A stretch of 64,000 nt of DNA from Clostridiales bacterium. GTDB lineage: Bacteria > Bacillota > Clostridia > Oscillospirales > Oscillospiraceae. Positions 54,461-63,041 of this stretch are shown in pieces. The stretch covers positions 1-64,000 of the forward strand of contig JAJUJI010000002.1 of the NCBI GenBank assembly GCA_029265405.1, in the 5' to 3' direction. Below the pieces are notes generated by a model that saw nothing but the letters and a program-made list of their open reading frames with translations, was not told where the DNA came from and ran no database searches. The position numbers and the translations under genes are program-made. Each line of letters starts with the position of its first letter. The stretch's first letter is position 1.

Positions 54461-54805
54461 ATGTTCAATAAGGACTGTCTGTTTTGCAAAATTGCTTCGG
54501 GGGACGTGCCCTCGTCCTGCATATACGAGGATCAGCTGGTCTATGCTTTTAAGGACATAGCCCCCCAGGCTCCCGTGCATTTTTTGGTCATCCCGAAAAG
54601 GCACATAGACTCCGCGGCCGACATAAACGCTGAAAATTCCAGGGTCGTGGCCCATATCTTCGAGATAATAGCCAAGCTGGCCGGGGAACAGAAGCTCGAG
54701 GGCTTCCGCATAGTGTCAAATTGCGGGGAAAGCGCGGGGCAAAGCGTAAAGCATCTGCATTTCCACGTGCTTTCCGGCCGTGACATGACCTGGCCGCCGG
54801 GCTGA
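54461..54805 (+). CDS. HIT family nucleotide hydrolase (HinT-like)
   Basis: This 114-residue histidine-triad protein has the HLHFHVLSG motif near the C-terminus and CLFCKIASGDVPS at the start. HinT enzymes hydrolyse purine nucleoside phosphoramidates and acyl-adenylates; linkage to alaS fits clearing of acyl-AMP. GGAGG precedes ATG 54461. Confidence 0.94.
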   Translation: MFNKDCLFCKIASGDVPSSCIYEDQLVYAFKDIAPQAPVHFLVIPKRHIDSAADINAENSRVVAHIFEIIAKLAGEQKLEGFRIVSNCGESAGQSVKHLHFHVLSGRDMTWPPG

Positions 54806-54895
54806 TAGAGGCGCAAACCGCAAACGGCTGACGGACTGCCGTTATGCCGTTCCCTTATCCGTTTTAGCCGAGCTTGCTTGAAGGGGGCTGCCGTT

Positions 54896-57172
54896 GTGAG
54901 AAAGCTTGCCATGACAGCGGGGTCTTTTTCTGCGGCTATCTTCCTGGCGCAATATCTGCTGCCGGCCGCCGTCCAGCTATGGGCGGGGGCGGCGCTTTTA
55001 TTTGCTTTCGCCGCTTCCATTTTTATTAAGCGGCCTCGGGCGCTCAGATTTGCCGCCTTGGGGCTGGCTGCGGGCCTTATTTGGAATTATGCCTACGGCT
55101 TGTTCGGCCTTCGCGCCGCCCGGGCGCTTGACGGAACGACTCAAACGGTAACGGCAAAGGTGCTGTCTTATCCCGAGGATACGGACTACGGGAAAAGCGT
55201 GCTTATCCGCGCCGGGAAAGCAAAATGCAGGCTATATATTTACAATGACGATTATGCGGAGCTGGAGGCCGGAGACGAGATCAGCATAAAAGCCAGCTTT
55301 ACGCTGACCGGGGAGAAAACCGGCGGGGACTACTACTATTCCCTTGGCATACCATTGTTCGGCTACGCCAGGGAAAAGCCCTCCGTACTCGGTAAAGCGC
55401 CTTTTTCGGTTTTGTATATCCCGGCCAAAGCGGGGAAGCTGCTGGGAGACAGCATAGACGCTTCCTTCGGCTCCGCCGCCCCTTTTATTAAAGCCCTCGT
55501 GACCGGCGACAGGAGCGATTTGAAGAAGGACGGCTATGCCTATTCCCTTATGAGCGTTACGGGAATAGCGCACTGCGTGGCGGTTTCGGGCATGCATGTG
55601 TCCTTCCTTGCCGGCCTCGTCTATTTTCTGCTGGGGAAAAAGCGCCCAGCAGCCGTTGTTTGCATTCCGGCCGTGCTTTTCTTTATGGCCATGACGGGCT
55701 TTTCCGCCTCGGTGACCAGAGCGGGCGTAATGCAGCTTGCCGTCTGCGCCGCCTCGCTGACGCGGCGCGAATACGACGCAAAAACTGCCCTGTTTTTATC
55801 GCTTTTGCTGCTGCTTGCGCTGAATCCCTATTCCGCTCAGAACGCCGGGCTCCAGCTTTCCTTCGGGGCGACCCTGGGGATACTGCTGTTCGGCGAAAGG
55901 CTGAGAGCAGCGATGAGCGAAAGGCTTGCGGGAATGCTGTCCTTGAAGCCGGCAGGACGCCTGGCGCGAGGGCTTGTCTCAACCCTCTCGGTCAGCCTGG
56001 GGGCGCTTGTTTTCACCCTCCCGCTGACCGCCCTCATCTTCGGCAGGGTATCAGTTATAGCTCCGCTCACCAATCTGCTTGCGCTGTGGGCCGTTTCCAT
56101 ATGCTTCGTTCTCGGCCTTATAGCGGCGCTCGCGGGCCTTATTTGGCTGCCGCTGGCCTCGGCGCTTGCTCTGCCCGCAATCCTGCTGGTAAAATATATT
56201 TATTTTATAATAGGGCTGCTGGGCAGGATACCCTTCGCCTCGGTCTATACGGAAAGCGTTTATATCAGCTTCTGGCTCGCGCTGGTATATGTCTTGCTCG
56301 CGGCGGCCGTATTGCTTCCGGGACGGGGAAAGGGCTCTGCTTTTGCCGCTGCCGCGGCGGCTTCCTTCGCGGTCGTCCTTGCCTTTGAGCTGCATGAGGC
56401 AAACTCCGCCGATTTGCGCGTAACGGCCCTGGACGTGGGCCAGGGCCAGTGCGTCGTGATAACGGCGAAGGGCTATACCGCGGTGGTGGACTGCGGGGGC
56501 AGCGCCTCCCGCAGCGCCGGGGACATTGCGGCAGAATACCTTTCTTCGCTGGGAAGGACCAGAGTCGACAGCCTTATACTGACGCATTACCACCGCGACC
56601 ATGCCGGCGGGGCCGCCGAGCTGATGAGGCGCGTCAAGGTTGCCAGGCTAATAGCCCCGGACACGGGATTAAACCCCGATATAGCATGGGAGCTGGAGCC
56701 GGAAATCGAGTCCCAGGCCGCGCGCAGCGGCGTCAAGCTGCTGAGCCTCGGCGGGGATATATGCTCCTTTGAGGAAGGCGGAGTTAAATTTACTCTGGTT
56801 CCGCCCCTGGACTATGCCGATGAAAACGAGATAGGCGTCTGCGTTCTTTTTTCCTGCGGGAGCTTCGACGGGCTGATAACGGGAGACGTCGGCTCCGAAA
56901 CCGAACTTAGGCTGATGGAGCGCATATCTATGCCCGACGTGGAGCTGCTGGTTGCCGGGCACCACGGCTCGGCGGAATCCACCTCCGCGGCGCTGCTTGA
57001 AGCGCTCCGGCCCGAGTGCGTGCTTATTTCCGTCGGGCGCAACAGCTACGGGCAGCCATCGGAAAAAGTACTCGCCAGGCTGGCGGCGTGCAGCCCCGTC
57101 CCCAGAGTCTGCCGGACTGACGAAATGGGCGATATAACCGTGACTTACGATATGGACGGAGAAAAAAGATGA
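54896..57172 (+). CDS. comEC: DNA internalization-related competence protein ComEC/Rec2
   Basis: This 758-residue membrane protein forms the DNA uptake channel. It has an N-terminal OB-like DUF4131 region (about 60-160). The polytopic Competence domain (about 200-470) shows AVSGMHVSFLAG. The C-terminal metallo-beta-lactamase domain shows DVGQGQC and HYHRDHAGG. GTG 54896 is favoured by AAGGGGG eight bases upstream; a TTG six codons earlier is less likely. It overlaps holA as ATGA, the common clostridial order. Confidence 0.94.
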   Translation: MRKLAMTAGSFSAAIFLAQYLLPAAVQLWAGAALLFAFAASIFIKRPRALRFAALGLAAGLIWNYAYGLFGLRAARALDGTTQTVTAKVLSYPEDTDYGKSVLIRAGKAKCRLYIYNDDYAELEAGDEISIKASFTLTGEKTGGDYYYSLGIPLFGYAREKPSVLGKAPFSVLYIPAKAGKLLGDSIDASFGSAAPFIKALVTGDRSDLKKDGYAYSLMSVTGIAHCVAVSGMHVSFLAGLVYFLLGKKRPAAVVCIPAVLFFMAMTGFSASVTRAGVMQLAVCAASLTRREYDAKTALFLSLLLLLALNPYSAQNAGLQLSFGATLGILLFGERLRAAMSERLAGMLSLKPAGRLARGLVSTLSVSLGALVFTLPLTALIFGRVSVIAPLTNLLALWAVSICFVLGLIAALAGLIWLPLASALALPAILLVKYIYFIIGLLGRIPFASVYTESVYISFWLALVYVLLAAAVLLPGRGKGSAFAAAAAASFAVVLAFELHEANSADLRVTALDVGQGQCVVITAKGYTAVVDCGGSASRSAGDIAAEYLSSLGRTRVDSLILTHYHRDHAGGAAELMRRVKVARLIAPDTGLNPDIAWELEPEIESQAARSGVKLLSLGGDICSFEEGGVKFTLVPPLDYADENEIGVCVLFSCGSFDGLITGDVGSETELRLMERISMPDVELLVAGHHGSAESTSAALLEALRPECVLISVGRNSYGQPSEKVLARLAACSPVPRVCRTDEMGDITVTYDMDGEKR

Positions 57173-58200
57173 GCGAGATTACCTTAGGAAAATTCAGGGA
57201 ACAGCTTAAAGCAAAGGAGCCGGGCGGCTTCTATATATTCCACGGAGAAGAGGCTTACCTGAAGGAGCACTATATCGGCGAGCTTAGGCGCGCCGTGCTC
57301 GGCGAGGACTCGGCGGCCGACGACTTCAATCTCAGGCGCTTTGACGGCAAAAAGCTGGAGCTCGACATGCTTTGCGACGCTGTGGACGCTTACCCTTCCT
57401 TTGCCGAGAGGAGCCTTGTTGAGGTTTGGGATTATGATATTTTCGGCAGCGATGAAGAAACCGGGGATAAGCTTGCCTCTCTGCTGGACAGCCTGCCCGG
57501 GCATTGCTGCCTGCTGCTTGTTTACGATACCGTGGAATACAAGCCGGACAGGCGCCGTAAAAGGCTGTGCTCTGTCGTCGAATCAAAGGCTCGGGTTTTA
57601 AGGTTTGACATGCAGGAGCAGGAAGAGCTGATCAAGTGGATATGCAGGCATTTCAGAAGCCACGGTAAAAGCATATCCGCCGACGACGCGGCCTATCTTA
57701 TCTTCCTTTGCGGCGGGCTTATGGGCGGACTGAAAAACGAGATAGACAAGATAGCCTTCTACTCCAGGGGCGAGCGCGTCACGAGGGCGGATATAGACGC
57801 CGCAGCGACGCCTGTGGTCGAAGCCGTGATATTCGACCTGACAAACGAACTGTCAAGGAAAAACTACGACAAGGCGGCGGGCGTCATGGGCAAGCTGTTC
57901 ATGCTCGACGAGGAGCCTATCAAGATACTGGCGGTAATGGGCGCTCAGATAAGGAGGCTGTATTCGGCGCGCCTTATCAGGGAGGCCGGTTTGCCGGGCG
58001 GTGAAAAGGCCGTGCTTGAAGCGCTGAAGCTCTCGAGCCTCTATCAGGCAAGGCTGCTTTTTAAGGAATGCATGAGCTTCGGCGCCGGCTGGTACAAGGA
58101 GGCGCTCAGGCTCTGCGCGGAAACGGACTATAAAATCAAAACCTCCTCCGGCGACCCGGAAGAGCTGCTGACGACGCTGTTTTTAAATCTGGCGCGATAA
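57169..58200 (+). CDS. holA: DNA polymerase III subunit delta
   Basis: This 343-residue clamp-loader subunit has the DNA_pol3_delta fold with FYIFHGEEAYLKEHY at the start and the typical C-terminal YSARLIREAGLPGGEKAV block. It opens the beta sliding clamp during loading. The overlap with comEC indicates coupled translation. Confidence 0.94.
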   Translation: MSEITLGKFREQLKAKEPGGFYIFHGEEAYLKEHYIGELRRAVLGEDSAADDFNLRRFDGKKLELDMLCDAVDAYPSFAERSLVEVWDYDIFGSDEETGDKLASLLDSLPGHCCLLLVYDTVEYKPDRRRKRLCSVVESKARVLRFDMQEQEELIKWICRHFRSHGKSISADDAAYLIFLCGGLMGGLKNEIDKIAFYSRGERVTRADIDAAATPVVEAVIFDLTNELSRKNYDKAAGVMGKLFMLDEEPIKILAVMGAQIRRLYSARLIREAGLPGGEKAVLEALKLSSLYQARLLFKECMSFGAGWYKEALRLCAETDYKIKTSSGDPEELLTTLFLNLAR

Positions 58201-58221
58201 AGCGGGAATTGAAGGCGACTG

Positions 58222-58875
58222 ATGGATAAGCTTAAAATCAAAGAGGCCATAGTTGTGGAGGGCCGTTATGATAAAAATACCCTCAGCCAGATAGTGGACG
58301 CCGTTATCCTGGAGACAAAGGGGTTTGCCGTATTCAACGACGGGGAAATAATGGCCCTGCTCAGGTTCTACGCCGAAACCCGGGGCCTTATAGTTCTGAC
58401 CGACAGCGACGGGGCCGGCTTTATGATCAGAAACCGCATTAAGGGCTCCATTCCGTCCGGCAGGCTGAAGCAGGCCTACATTCCCGACGTTTACGGCAAG
58501 GAGAGAAGAAAAAGGAGGCCTTCGTCTGAGGGCAAGCTGGGCGTTGAGGGCATGGCGCCGGAGGCGATAAGAGACTGCCTGCTTAGGGCGGGGGCTACCG
58601 TGGAGCGAGGCGAAGCCGGCCCTTCGGACGAAAAGGAAAAAAGCAAGCCCGCTCTTTATACAAAAGCGGACTTTTACGAAATGGGCTACAGCGGAAGGGC
58701 GGACAGCGCGGCTAAGAGGGAGAGCCTTGCAAGGGCGCTTGGGCTTCCTTCAAAGCTTGGCGCCGACGGGCTCCTTGAAGCCGTCAATACACTTTTAGCG
58801 CAGGGACGTTCCCTGGAACCTGTCCTCAAGGCAGACCGAGAGTATGACGCCGAGCAGCAGCAGAGCGAAGGGTAG
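58222..58875 (+). CDS. rnmV: ribonuclease M5-like TOPRIM protein (DUF4093)
   Basis: This 217-residue protein has an N-terminal TOPRIM domain with VVEGRYDKNTL and LTDSDGAGFMIRNRIKG, and a C-terminal DUF4093 domain from about residue 150. RNase M5 matures 5S rRNA. The clostridial form differs from Bacillus RnmV in the motif details (EGRYD, DSDGAG), so 5S processing is inferred. No ksgA, its usual neighbour, is in view. Confidence 0.85.
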   Translation: MDKLKIKEAIVVEGRYDKNTLSQIVDAVILETKGFAVFNDGEIMALLRFYAETRGLIVLTDSDGAGFMIRNRIKGSIPSGRLKQAYIPDVYGKERRKRRPSSEGKLGVEGMAPEAIRDCLLRAGATVERGEAGPSDEKEKSKPALYTKADFYEMGYSGRADSAAKRESLARALGLPSKLGADGLLEAVNTLLAQGRSLEPVLKADREYDAEQQQSEG

Positions 58876-59055
58876 ATTCGTAAGCTCCCTCGCCATGCAA
58901 TAGGCGTAATAACTTTCCACAGTCGGACCCTTGCAGCTAAGCCAGCACGCGAGGGCGGCGGAAAGGGAAATGCATGATAAAATTACGGAGAGCTTCATTA
59001 CTATGTAGGCCGCGTCGCACATGTCAAGGGCGCGCAGCGCTATTTTTTTCAGCAT
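58795..59055 (-). CDS. small hypothetical membrane protein
   Basis: This 86-residue protein has two hydrophobic segments (about 18-40 and 60-78) and starts LKKIALRALDMCDAAY. I recall similar short proteins in clostridial genomes, but no function is known. An AAAGGA lies about 13 bases before the ATG. Its 3' end overlaps the end of the RNase M5-like gene on the other strand by 81 bases, which lowers confidence a little. Confidence 0.65.
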   Translation of the reverse strand: MLKKIALRALDMCDAAYIVMKLSVILSCISLSAALACWLSCKGPTVESYYAYCMARELTNLPFALLLLGVILSVCLEDRFQGTSLR

Positions 59056-59251
59056 TATGCGTCACGTTCCTTTTTAGCCGTATATGAACAGATTATCAGA
59101 GCCGTTGCGTCAAATCAAGCTGAATATACTGGAACCGGAGCTGGCGCAAATCGCTGTGGCAATTTATAAAAATATATTATTAATACTTTACTGCCGCTAA
59201 TATCTTGTGATATAATCCATGGGAAAAACCGTATATAGTGGAGGTAAGGTT

Positions 59252-59725
59252 ATGCGTTGTCCGTTCTGCCAATTCAGCGAAAGCAAGGTTATAGACTCGC
59301 GCCCTGCCGAAGAAGGAGCCACGATAAGGCGTCGCAGGGAGTGCCTGTCCTGCGGGAGACGGTTTACCACCTATGAAATCATGGAAAGGCTGCCACTGCT
59401 TGTCGTCAAGAGGGACGGGAGCCGCCAGAGCTTTGACAAGATGAAGGTCATCGGCGGAATGATCAAGGCCTGTGAGAAGCGGCCCGTCAAGGTCGATGAG
59501 ATCGAGCGCATAGCGAACGAAATAGAGCAGGAGCTCCAGAGCTCGCTTGAGCGCGAGGTTTCCAGCGAAAGAATAGGCAAAATGGTCATGGACAGGCTGA
59601 AGGATGTCGATGAGGTCGCTTATGTCCGCTTTGCTTCGGTTTATCGCCAATTCAAGGACATTAACACCTTCCTTGACGAGCTGAACAAGCTGCTAAACGA
59701 AAAAAAGGTCAAAAAACAGTCTTGA
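59252..59725 (+). CDS. nrdR: transcriptional repressor NrdR
   Basis: This 157-residue repressor of ribonucleotide reductase genes has an N-terminal zinc ribbon (MRCPFCQF...CLSCGRRF) and an ATP-cone domain ([14 protein letters not shown]). It senses ATP/dATP. GGAGGT lies before ATG 59252. A perfect TATAAT at 59211-59216, with a weak -35, may be its promoter. Its end overlaps the convergent DUF4363 gene by 17 bases. Confidence 0.95.
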   Translation: MRCPFCQFSESKVIDSRPAEEGATIRRRRECLSCGRRFTTYEIMERLPLLVVKRDGSRQSFDKMKVIGGMIKACEKRPVKVDEIERIANEIEQELQSSLEREVSSERIGKMVMDRLKDVDEVAYVRFASVYRQFKDINTFLDELNKLLNEKKVKKQS

Positions 59726-60089
59726 AAGACAGCCGCTCCATTCCGTAGACGTTTTCGATTTGCTTTTTCAGCGCAATATAGGCCCCTTTCGCGCCTCCCG
59801 CATCCTCCTTGTACAGCTCGCCCAGCATGGCGCAAAAGGCCTCCGTCGTACCGTCGACTTCCCCGTGGCGTATGACTATATGCGTATAATAATCGGCGTC
59901 GGACCACAGCTTTTCGGCATCCTCGGCCTTTTTCCTGGCTTCCTCCCATTGGCCGACGGTGGCGCAGCGGTAAGCTTCCTCCGTCAGGCCCAGCAGCCTG
60001 CCGGTGAAGCGCTTGAGATGGAGCAGATTCAAAAACGCGGCTGTTATAAGAAAAAGCAGCAGGCCCACCGCAAATAATTCCTTTTTCAA
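59709..60089 (-). CDS. DUF4363 family membrane-anchored protein
   Basis: This 126-residue protein has one N-terminal membrane helix (about 5-24) followed by a helical domain with repeated hydrophobic spacing. It matches DUF4363, which is often encoded with a DUF421 protein as here. The start is TTG 60089, set by GGAGGA six bases upstream. Function unknown. Confidence 0.85.
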   Translation of the reverse strand: MKKELFAVGLLLFLITAAFLNLLHLKRFTGRLLGLTEEAYRCATVGQWEEARKKAEDAEKLWSDADYYTHIVIRHGEVDGTTEAFCAMLGELYKEDAGGAKGAYIALKKQIENVYGMERLSFKTVF

Positions 60090-60152
60090 ACAGATTCCTC
60101 CAAATCGTTTTTCGGCGGATAATGTCCGCCCCGGGCAACAATCCGGCGGCTA

Positions 60153-60845
60153 TTATCCGCTGCCCTTGTTTGGGGCGCTTTTCATGGCGAGATAGGTGCC
60201 GCCGTTTTCGTCTACCGTAAGGTAATATACTGTCTTTATGTCCCTGATCCTATTGTCTTTAAGAAAGGACTTCAGCCATTCCATGTCGCGCCCGGCCTTT
60301 TTCAGGTTTTCCTTCATCAGGCGTCCGTCGCTTATGATGGAAACGGGGAGCCCTCTTTCCGTAGCCGCTATATTCATGTCTGCGGGTGTCAGAGGCTGCC
60401 TGTTGGCGCATAATATGACGTTGAGTGTGCCGTCGGTCTCCAATATGCCCCAGCGGACATGGCTTATATCGGTAACGTCCTTTTTCCTCAGCTCCTCGCT
60501 CAGCTCGTCAAGGCAGAACCGGTTTTTGTGCATTTCTGCCTGGTCGATGACGCCGTTGCGTATAATGATGCTGGGCTTTCCGAAAACAGCGGAGCGGAAT
60601 CCCACGCTTTTCAGGGCTCCGAAGGATATGAGAACCTCGAAGCACAGCAGTACGACTATGGGCACTATTCCGTTGAGCAGCGGTATACCGATGTCCTGAA
60701 GCGGATGAGAGGCCATTTCGGACAGCAGCACCGCCACCACCAGCTCGGACAGCTCGACTTCGCCAAGCTGGCGCTTCCCCATAAGCCGCATGGCCGCAAT
60801 AAGCAGGGAATATAATATTATCGTTCTGACTATTATCGCTACCAT
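60153..60845 (-). CDS. DUF421 (YetF-like) membrane protein
   Basis: This 230-residue protein has three N-terminal membrane helices (about 3-75) with MRLMGKRQLGEVELSELVVAVLLSE, the DUF421 signature. A cytoplasmic alpha/beta domain follows, with FGKPSIIIRNGVID. YetF-type proteins occur in spore formers and some act at the spore membrane. ATG 60845 is preferred; a GTG seven codons earlier is possible. The DUF4363 gene follows on the same strand. Confidence 0.9.
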   Translation of the reverse strand: MVAIIVRTIILYSLLIAAMRLMGKRQLGEVELSELVVAVLLSEMASHPLQDIGIPLLNGIVPIVVLLCFEVLISFGALKSVGFRSAVFGKPSIIIRNGVIDQAEMHKNRFCLDELSEELRKKDVTDISHVRWGILETDGTLNVILCANRQPLTPADMNIAATERGLPVSIISDGRLMKENLKKAGRDMEWLKSFLKDNRIRDIKTVYYLTVDENGGTYLAMKSAPNKGSG

Positions 60846-60899
60846 AGGGCCGCATCTCTCTTTCACGATTATTTTTTCAATAAGCGTTTTATTTTATAT

Positions 60900-60914
60900 A
60901 TGCAATTTTTGCAT
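60900..60914. promoter_or_regulatory. small palindrome between DUF421 and glmM
   Basis: ATGCAA-TTT-TTGCAT is a perfect inverted repeat midway between the divergent genes. It could be an operator, but AT-rich palindromes of this size also arise by chance. Confidence 0.25.
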
Positions 60915-60961
60915 GACTGAAAGCGCGTATAAACTTAGCAAAGCGAAAGGATACATATTTT

Positions 60962-62359
60962 ATGTCTAAATATTTCGGAACCGACGGGTTTCGCGGCGAA
61001 GCCAACGTAGAGCTGAATGTGGAGCATGCGTTCAAGATAGGGCGTTTTCTCGGCTGGTATTACGGCTGCGGAAGGAAGAAGCCCGGTCCGGATGCAGCCG
61101 GCCCTGATGCCGGCGTGAAAAAATGCAAAATCGTAATGGGCAAGGATACGCGCCTGTCAAGCTATATGTTCGAATGCGCTTTGTCGGCCGGAATTACGGC
61201 CTCCGGGGCTGACGTATATCTTCTTCACGTAACCACGACGCCGAGCGTTTCTTTTGTGGCGCGGAACGAGGACTTCGACTGCGGAATAATGATCACCGCC
61301 AGCCACAACGCCTTCCATGACAACGGAATAAAGCTGATAAATTCAAACGGCGAAAAGATGGAGGACGAGGTCATAGACGAGGTGGAGAAATATCTTGACG
61401 GCGATCCTAAGTATGCAAGCCTTCCCTTGGCCACAGGCGCGAACATAGGAAAGGTCATAGATTATTCGGCGGGCCGCAACCGGTACATAGGCTACCTGAT
61501 AAGCCTTGCCACGCAGTCCTACAAGGGCATGAGAGTGGGGTTGGACTGCTCCAACGGCAGCACCTGGATGATAGCCCAAAGCGTATTCGAGGCTCTGGGC
61601 GCGAAGGTCTATGTTATCAACAATAAGCCGGACGGCACGAACGTCAACAGGGACTGCGGCTCCACCCACATGGAGTGCCTGTGCGAGTTCGTTAAGGCAA
61701 ACAAGCTGGATATCGGCTTCGCCTTCGACGGGGACGCGGACCGTTGCCTTGCGGTGGACGAAAACGGAAGGGTAGTAAACGGCGACCTGATACTATACAT
61801 ATACGCCAAATTTATGAAAGAGCGCGGGAAGCTGGAAAACAGCAAGGTAGTCACCACGGTGATGTCGAATCTCGGCCTGTACAAGGCTTTTGACGAGCTG
61901 GGCATAGGCTATGAAAAGACGGATGTCGGCGACAAATACGTCTATGAATGCATGCGGGCCAACGGCCACAGAATCGGGGGGGAATCATCGGGCCATATTA
62001 TATTCAGCAAGTACGCCACCACGGGCGACGGGCTTCTGACGGCGATTAAAGTAATGCAGGTGGTCATTGAGAGGAAGACGCCTCTGTCCAAGCTGGCGGA
62101 GCCGGTACAGATTTACCCGCAGGTGTTGAAAAGCGTCAAGGTCGCCGACAAGGACGCGGCGCTGGCCGACCCGGATGTGCGCGCCGAAATCGCAGCCGTT
62201 GAAAGGCGGCTGGGGGACGACGGCAGGATACTTGTGCGCAAGAGCGGCACCGAGCCGCTCATCCGCGTCATGGTCGAGGCCGCGACGGGCGAGTTATGCG
62301 AAGAAAACGCAAACGCCGTAATAGCGGCGCTTGAAAGAAAAGGACTGAAGGTTAAATGA
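60962..62359 (+). CDS. glmM: phosphoglucosamine mutase
   Basis: This 465-residue alpha-D-phosphohexomutase converts glucosamine-6-phosphate to glucosamine-1-phosphate for UDP-GlcNAc synthesis. KYFGTDGFRGEAN is at the start. The active Ser is in GIMITASHNAFHDNG, the metal loop is DGDADRC, and the C-terminal phosphate-binding loop is VRKSGTEPLIRVM. It overlaps the next gene as ATGA. Confidence 0.93.
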   Translation: MSKYFGTDGFRGEANVELNVEHAFKIGRFLGWYYGCGRKKPGPDAAGPDAGVKKCKIVMGKDTRLSSYMFECALSAGITASGADVYLLHVTTTPSVSFVARNEDFDCGIMITASHNAFHDNGIKLINSNGEKMEDEVIDEVEKYLDGDPKYASLPLATGANIGKVIDYSAGRNRYIGYLISLATQSYKGMRVGLDCSNGSTWMIAQSVFEALGAKVYVINNKPDGTNVNRDCGSTHMECLCEFVKANKLDIGFAFDGDADRCLAVDENGRVVNGDLILYIYAKFMKERGKLENSKVVTTVMSNLGLYKAFDELGIGYEKTDVGDKYVYECMRANGHRIGGESSGHIIFSKYATTGDGLLTAIKVMQVVIERKTPLSKLAEPVQIYPQVLKSVKVADKDAALADPDVRAEIAAVERRLGDDGRILVRKSGTEPLIRVMVEAATGELCEENANAVIAALERKGLKVK

Positions 62360-63021
62360 TCGCTACAGACAGCCTGCTGGATAAAAGCAAAACCATAGCG
62401 GCCGCGCTTTTTGAGGGCAGAGCCTATCCTTGGGAGGTTATCCCGGAAATAAAGGATTTCATACTCTCTCTTGGCCCGACCCTGCCCGCGGACTTGTTCG
62501 ACAATCCGGCGCAGGGAGTCTGGATAGCCAGGAGCGCCTCAGTTGCACCGACGGCATATATAGGGGCGCCCTGCATAATAGACGAGGGCGCGGAAATAAG
62601 GCACTGCGCATATATAAGAGGCGGCGCCGTGATCGGCAAGCGCTGCGTCGTCGGCAATTCGACGGAGATAAAAAACGCCGTGCTTTTCGACGAGGTCCAG
62701 GTCCCGCACTTCAACTATGTGGGCGACTCCGTATTTGGCTATAAAGCCCATATGGGCGCCGGCTGCATAGCCAGCAACGTCAAGGGCGACAGGACTCCGG
62801 TATCGGTGAAAAACGGCGGCGGGCGCATAGATACGGGCCTTAAAAAGCTGGGCGCCATCCTCGGCGATTACGCCGAGATAGGCTGCAACAGCGTTTTAAG
62901 CCCCGGCTGTGTGGTGGGAAGAAACACAACGGTGTATCCGATGTCCTTCGTAAGGGGGGTCATACCGGAAAACAGCGTTTATAAAAACAAAAGCATAGCC
63001 GAGCTGGTGAAAAAATACTGA
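62356..63021 (+). CDS. stand-alone left-handed beta-helix acyltransferase, GlmU C-terminal-like
   Basis: This 221-residue protein consists of a left-handed beta-helix with hexapeptide repeats (VAPTAYIGAPCIID, IGKRCVVGNSTEIKNAVLFD) after a short helical start. It resembles the acetyltransferase half of GlmU and related sugar-nucleotide acyltransferases. It has no uridylyltransferase domain. Translational coupling to glmM suggests it acetylates glucosamine-1-phosphate, with the UDP transfer done by a separate protein. A serine or other acyltransferase role cannot be excluded. Confidence 0.82.
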   Translation: MIATDSLLDKSKTIAAALFEGRAYPWEVIPEIKDFILSLGPTLPADLFDNPAQGVWIARSASVAPTAYIGAPCIIDEGAEIRHCAYIRGGAVIGKRCVVGNSTEIKNAVLFDEVQVPHFNYVGDSVFGYKAHMGAGCIASNVKGDRTPVSVKNGGGRIDTGLKKLGAILGDYAEIGCNSVLSPGCVVGRNTTVYPMSFVRGVIPENSVYKNKSIAELVKKY

Positions 63022-63041
63022 CTCGGACGACGGAGGAATAA

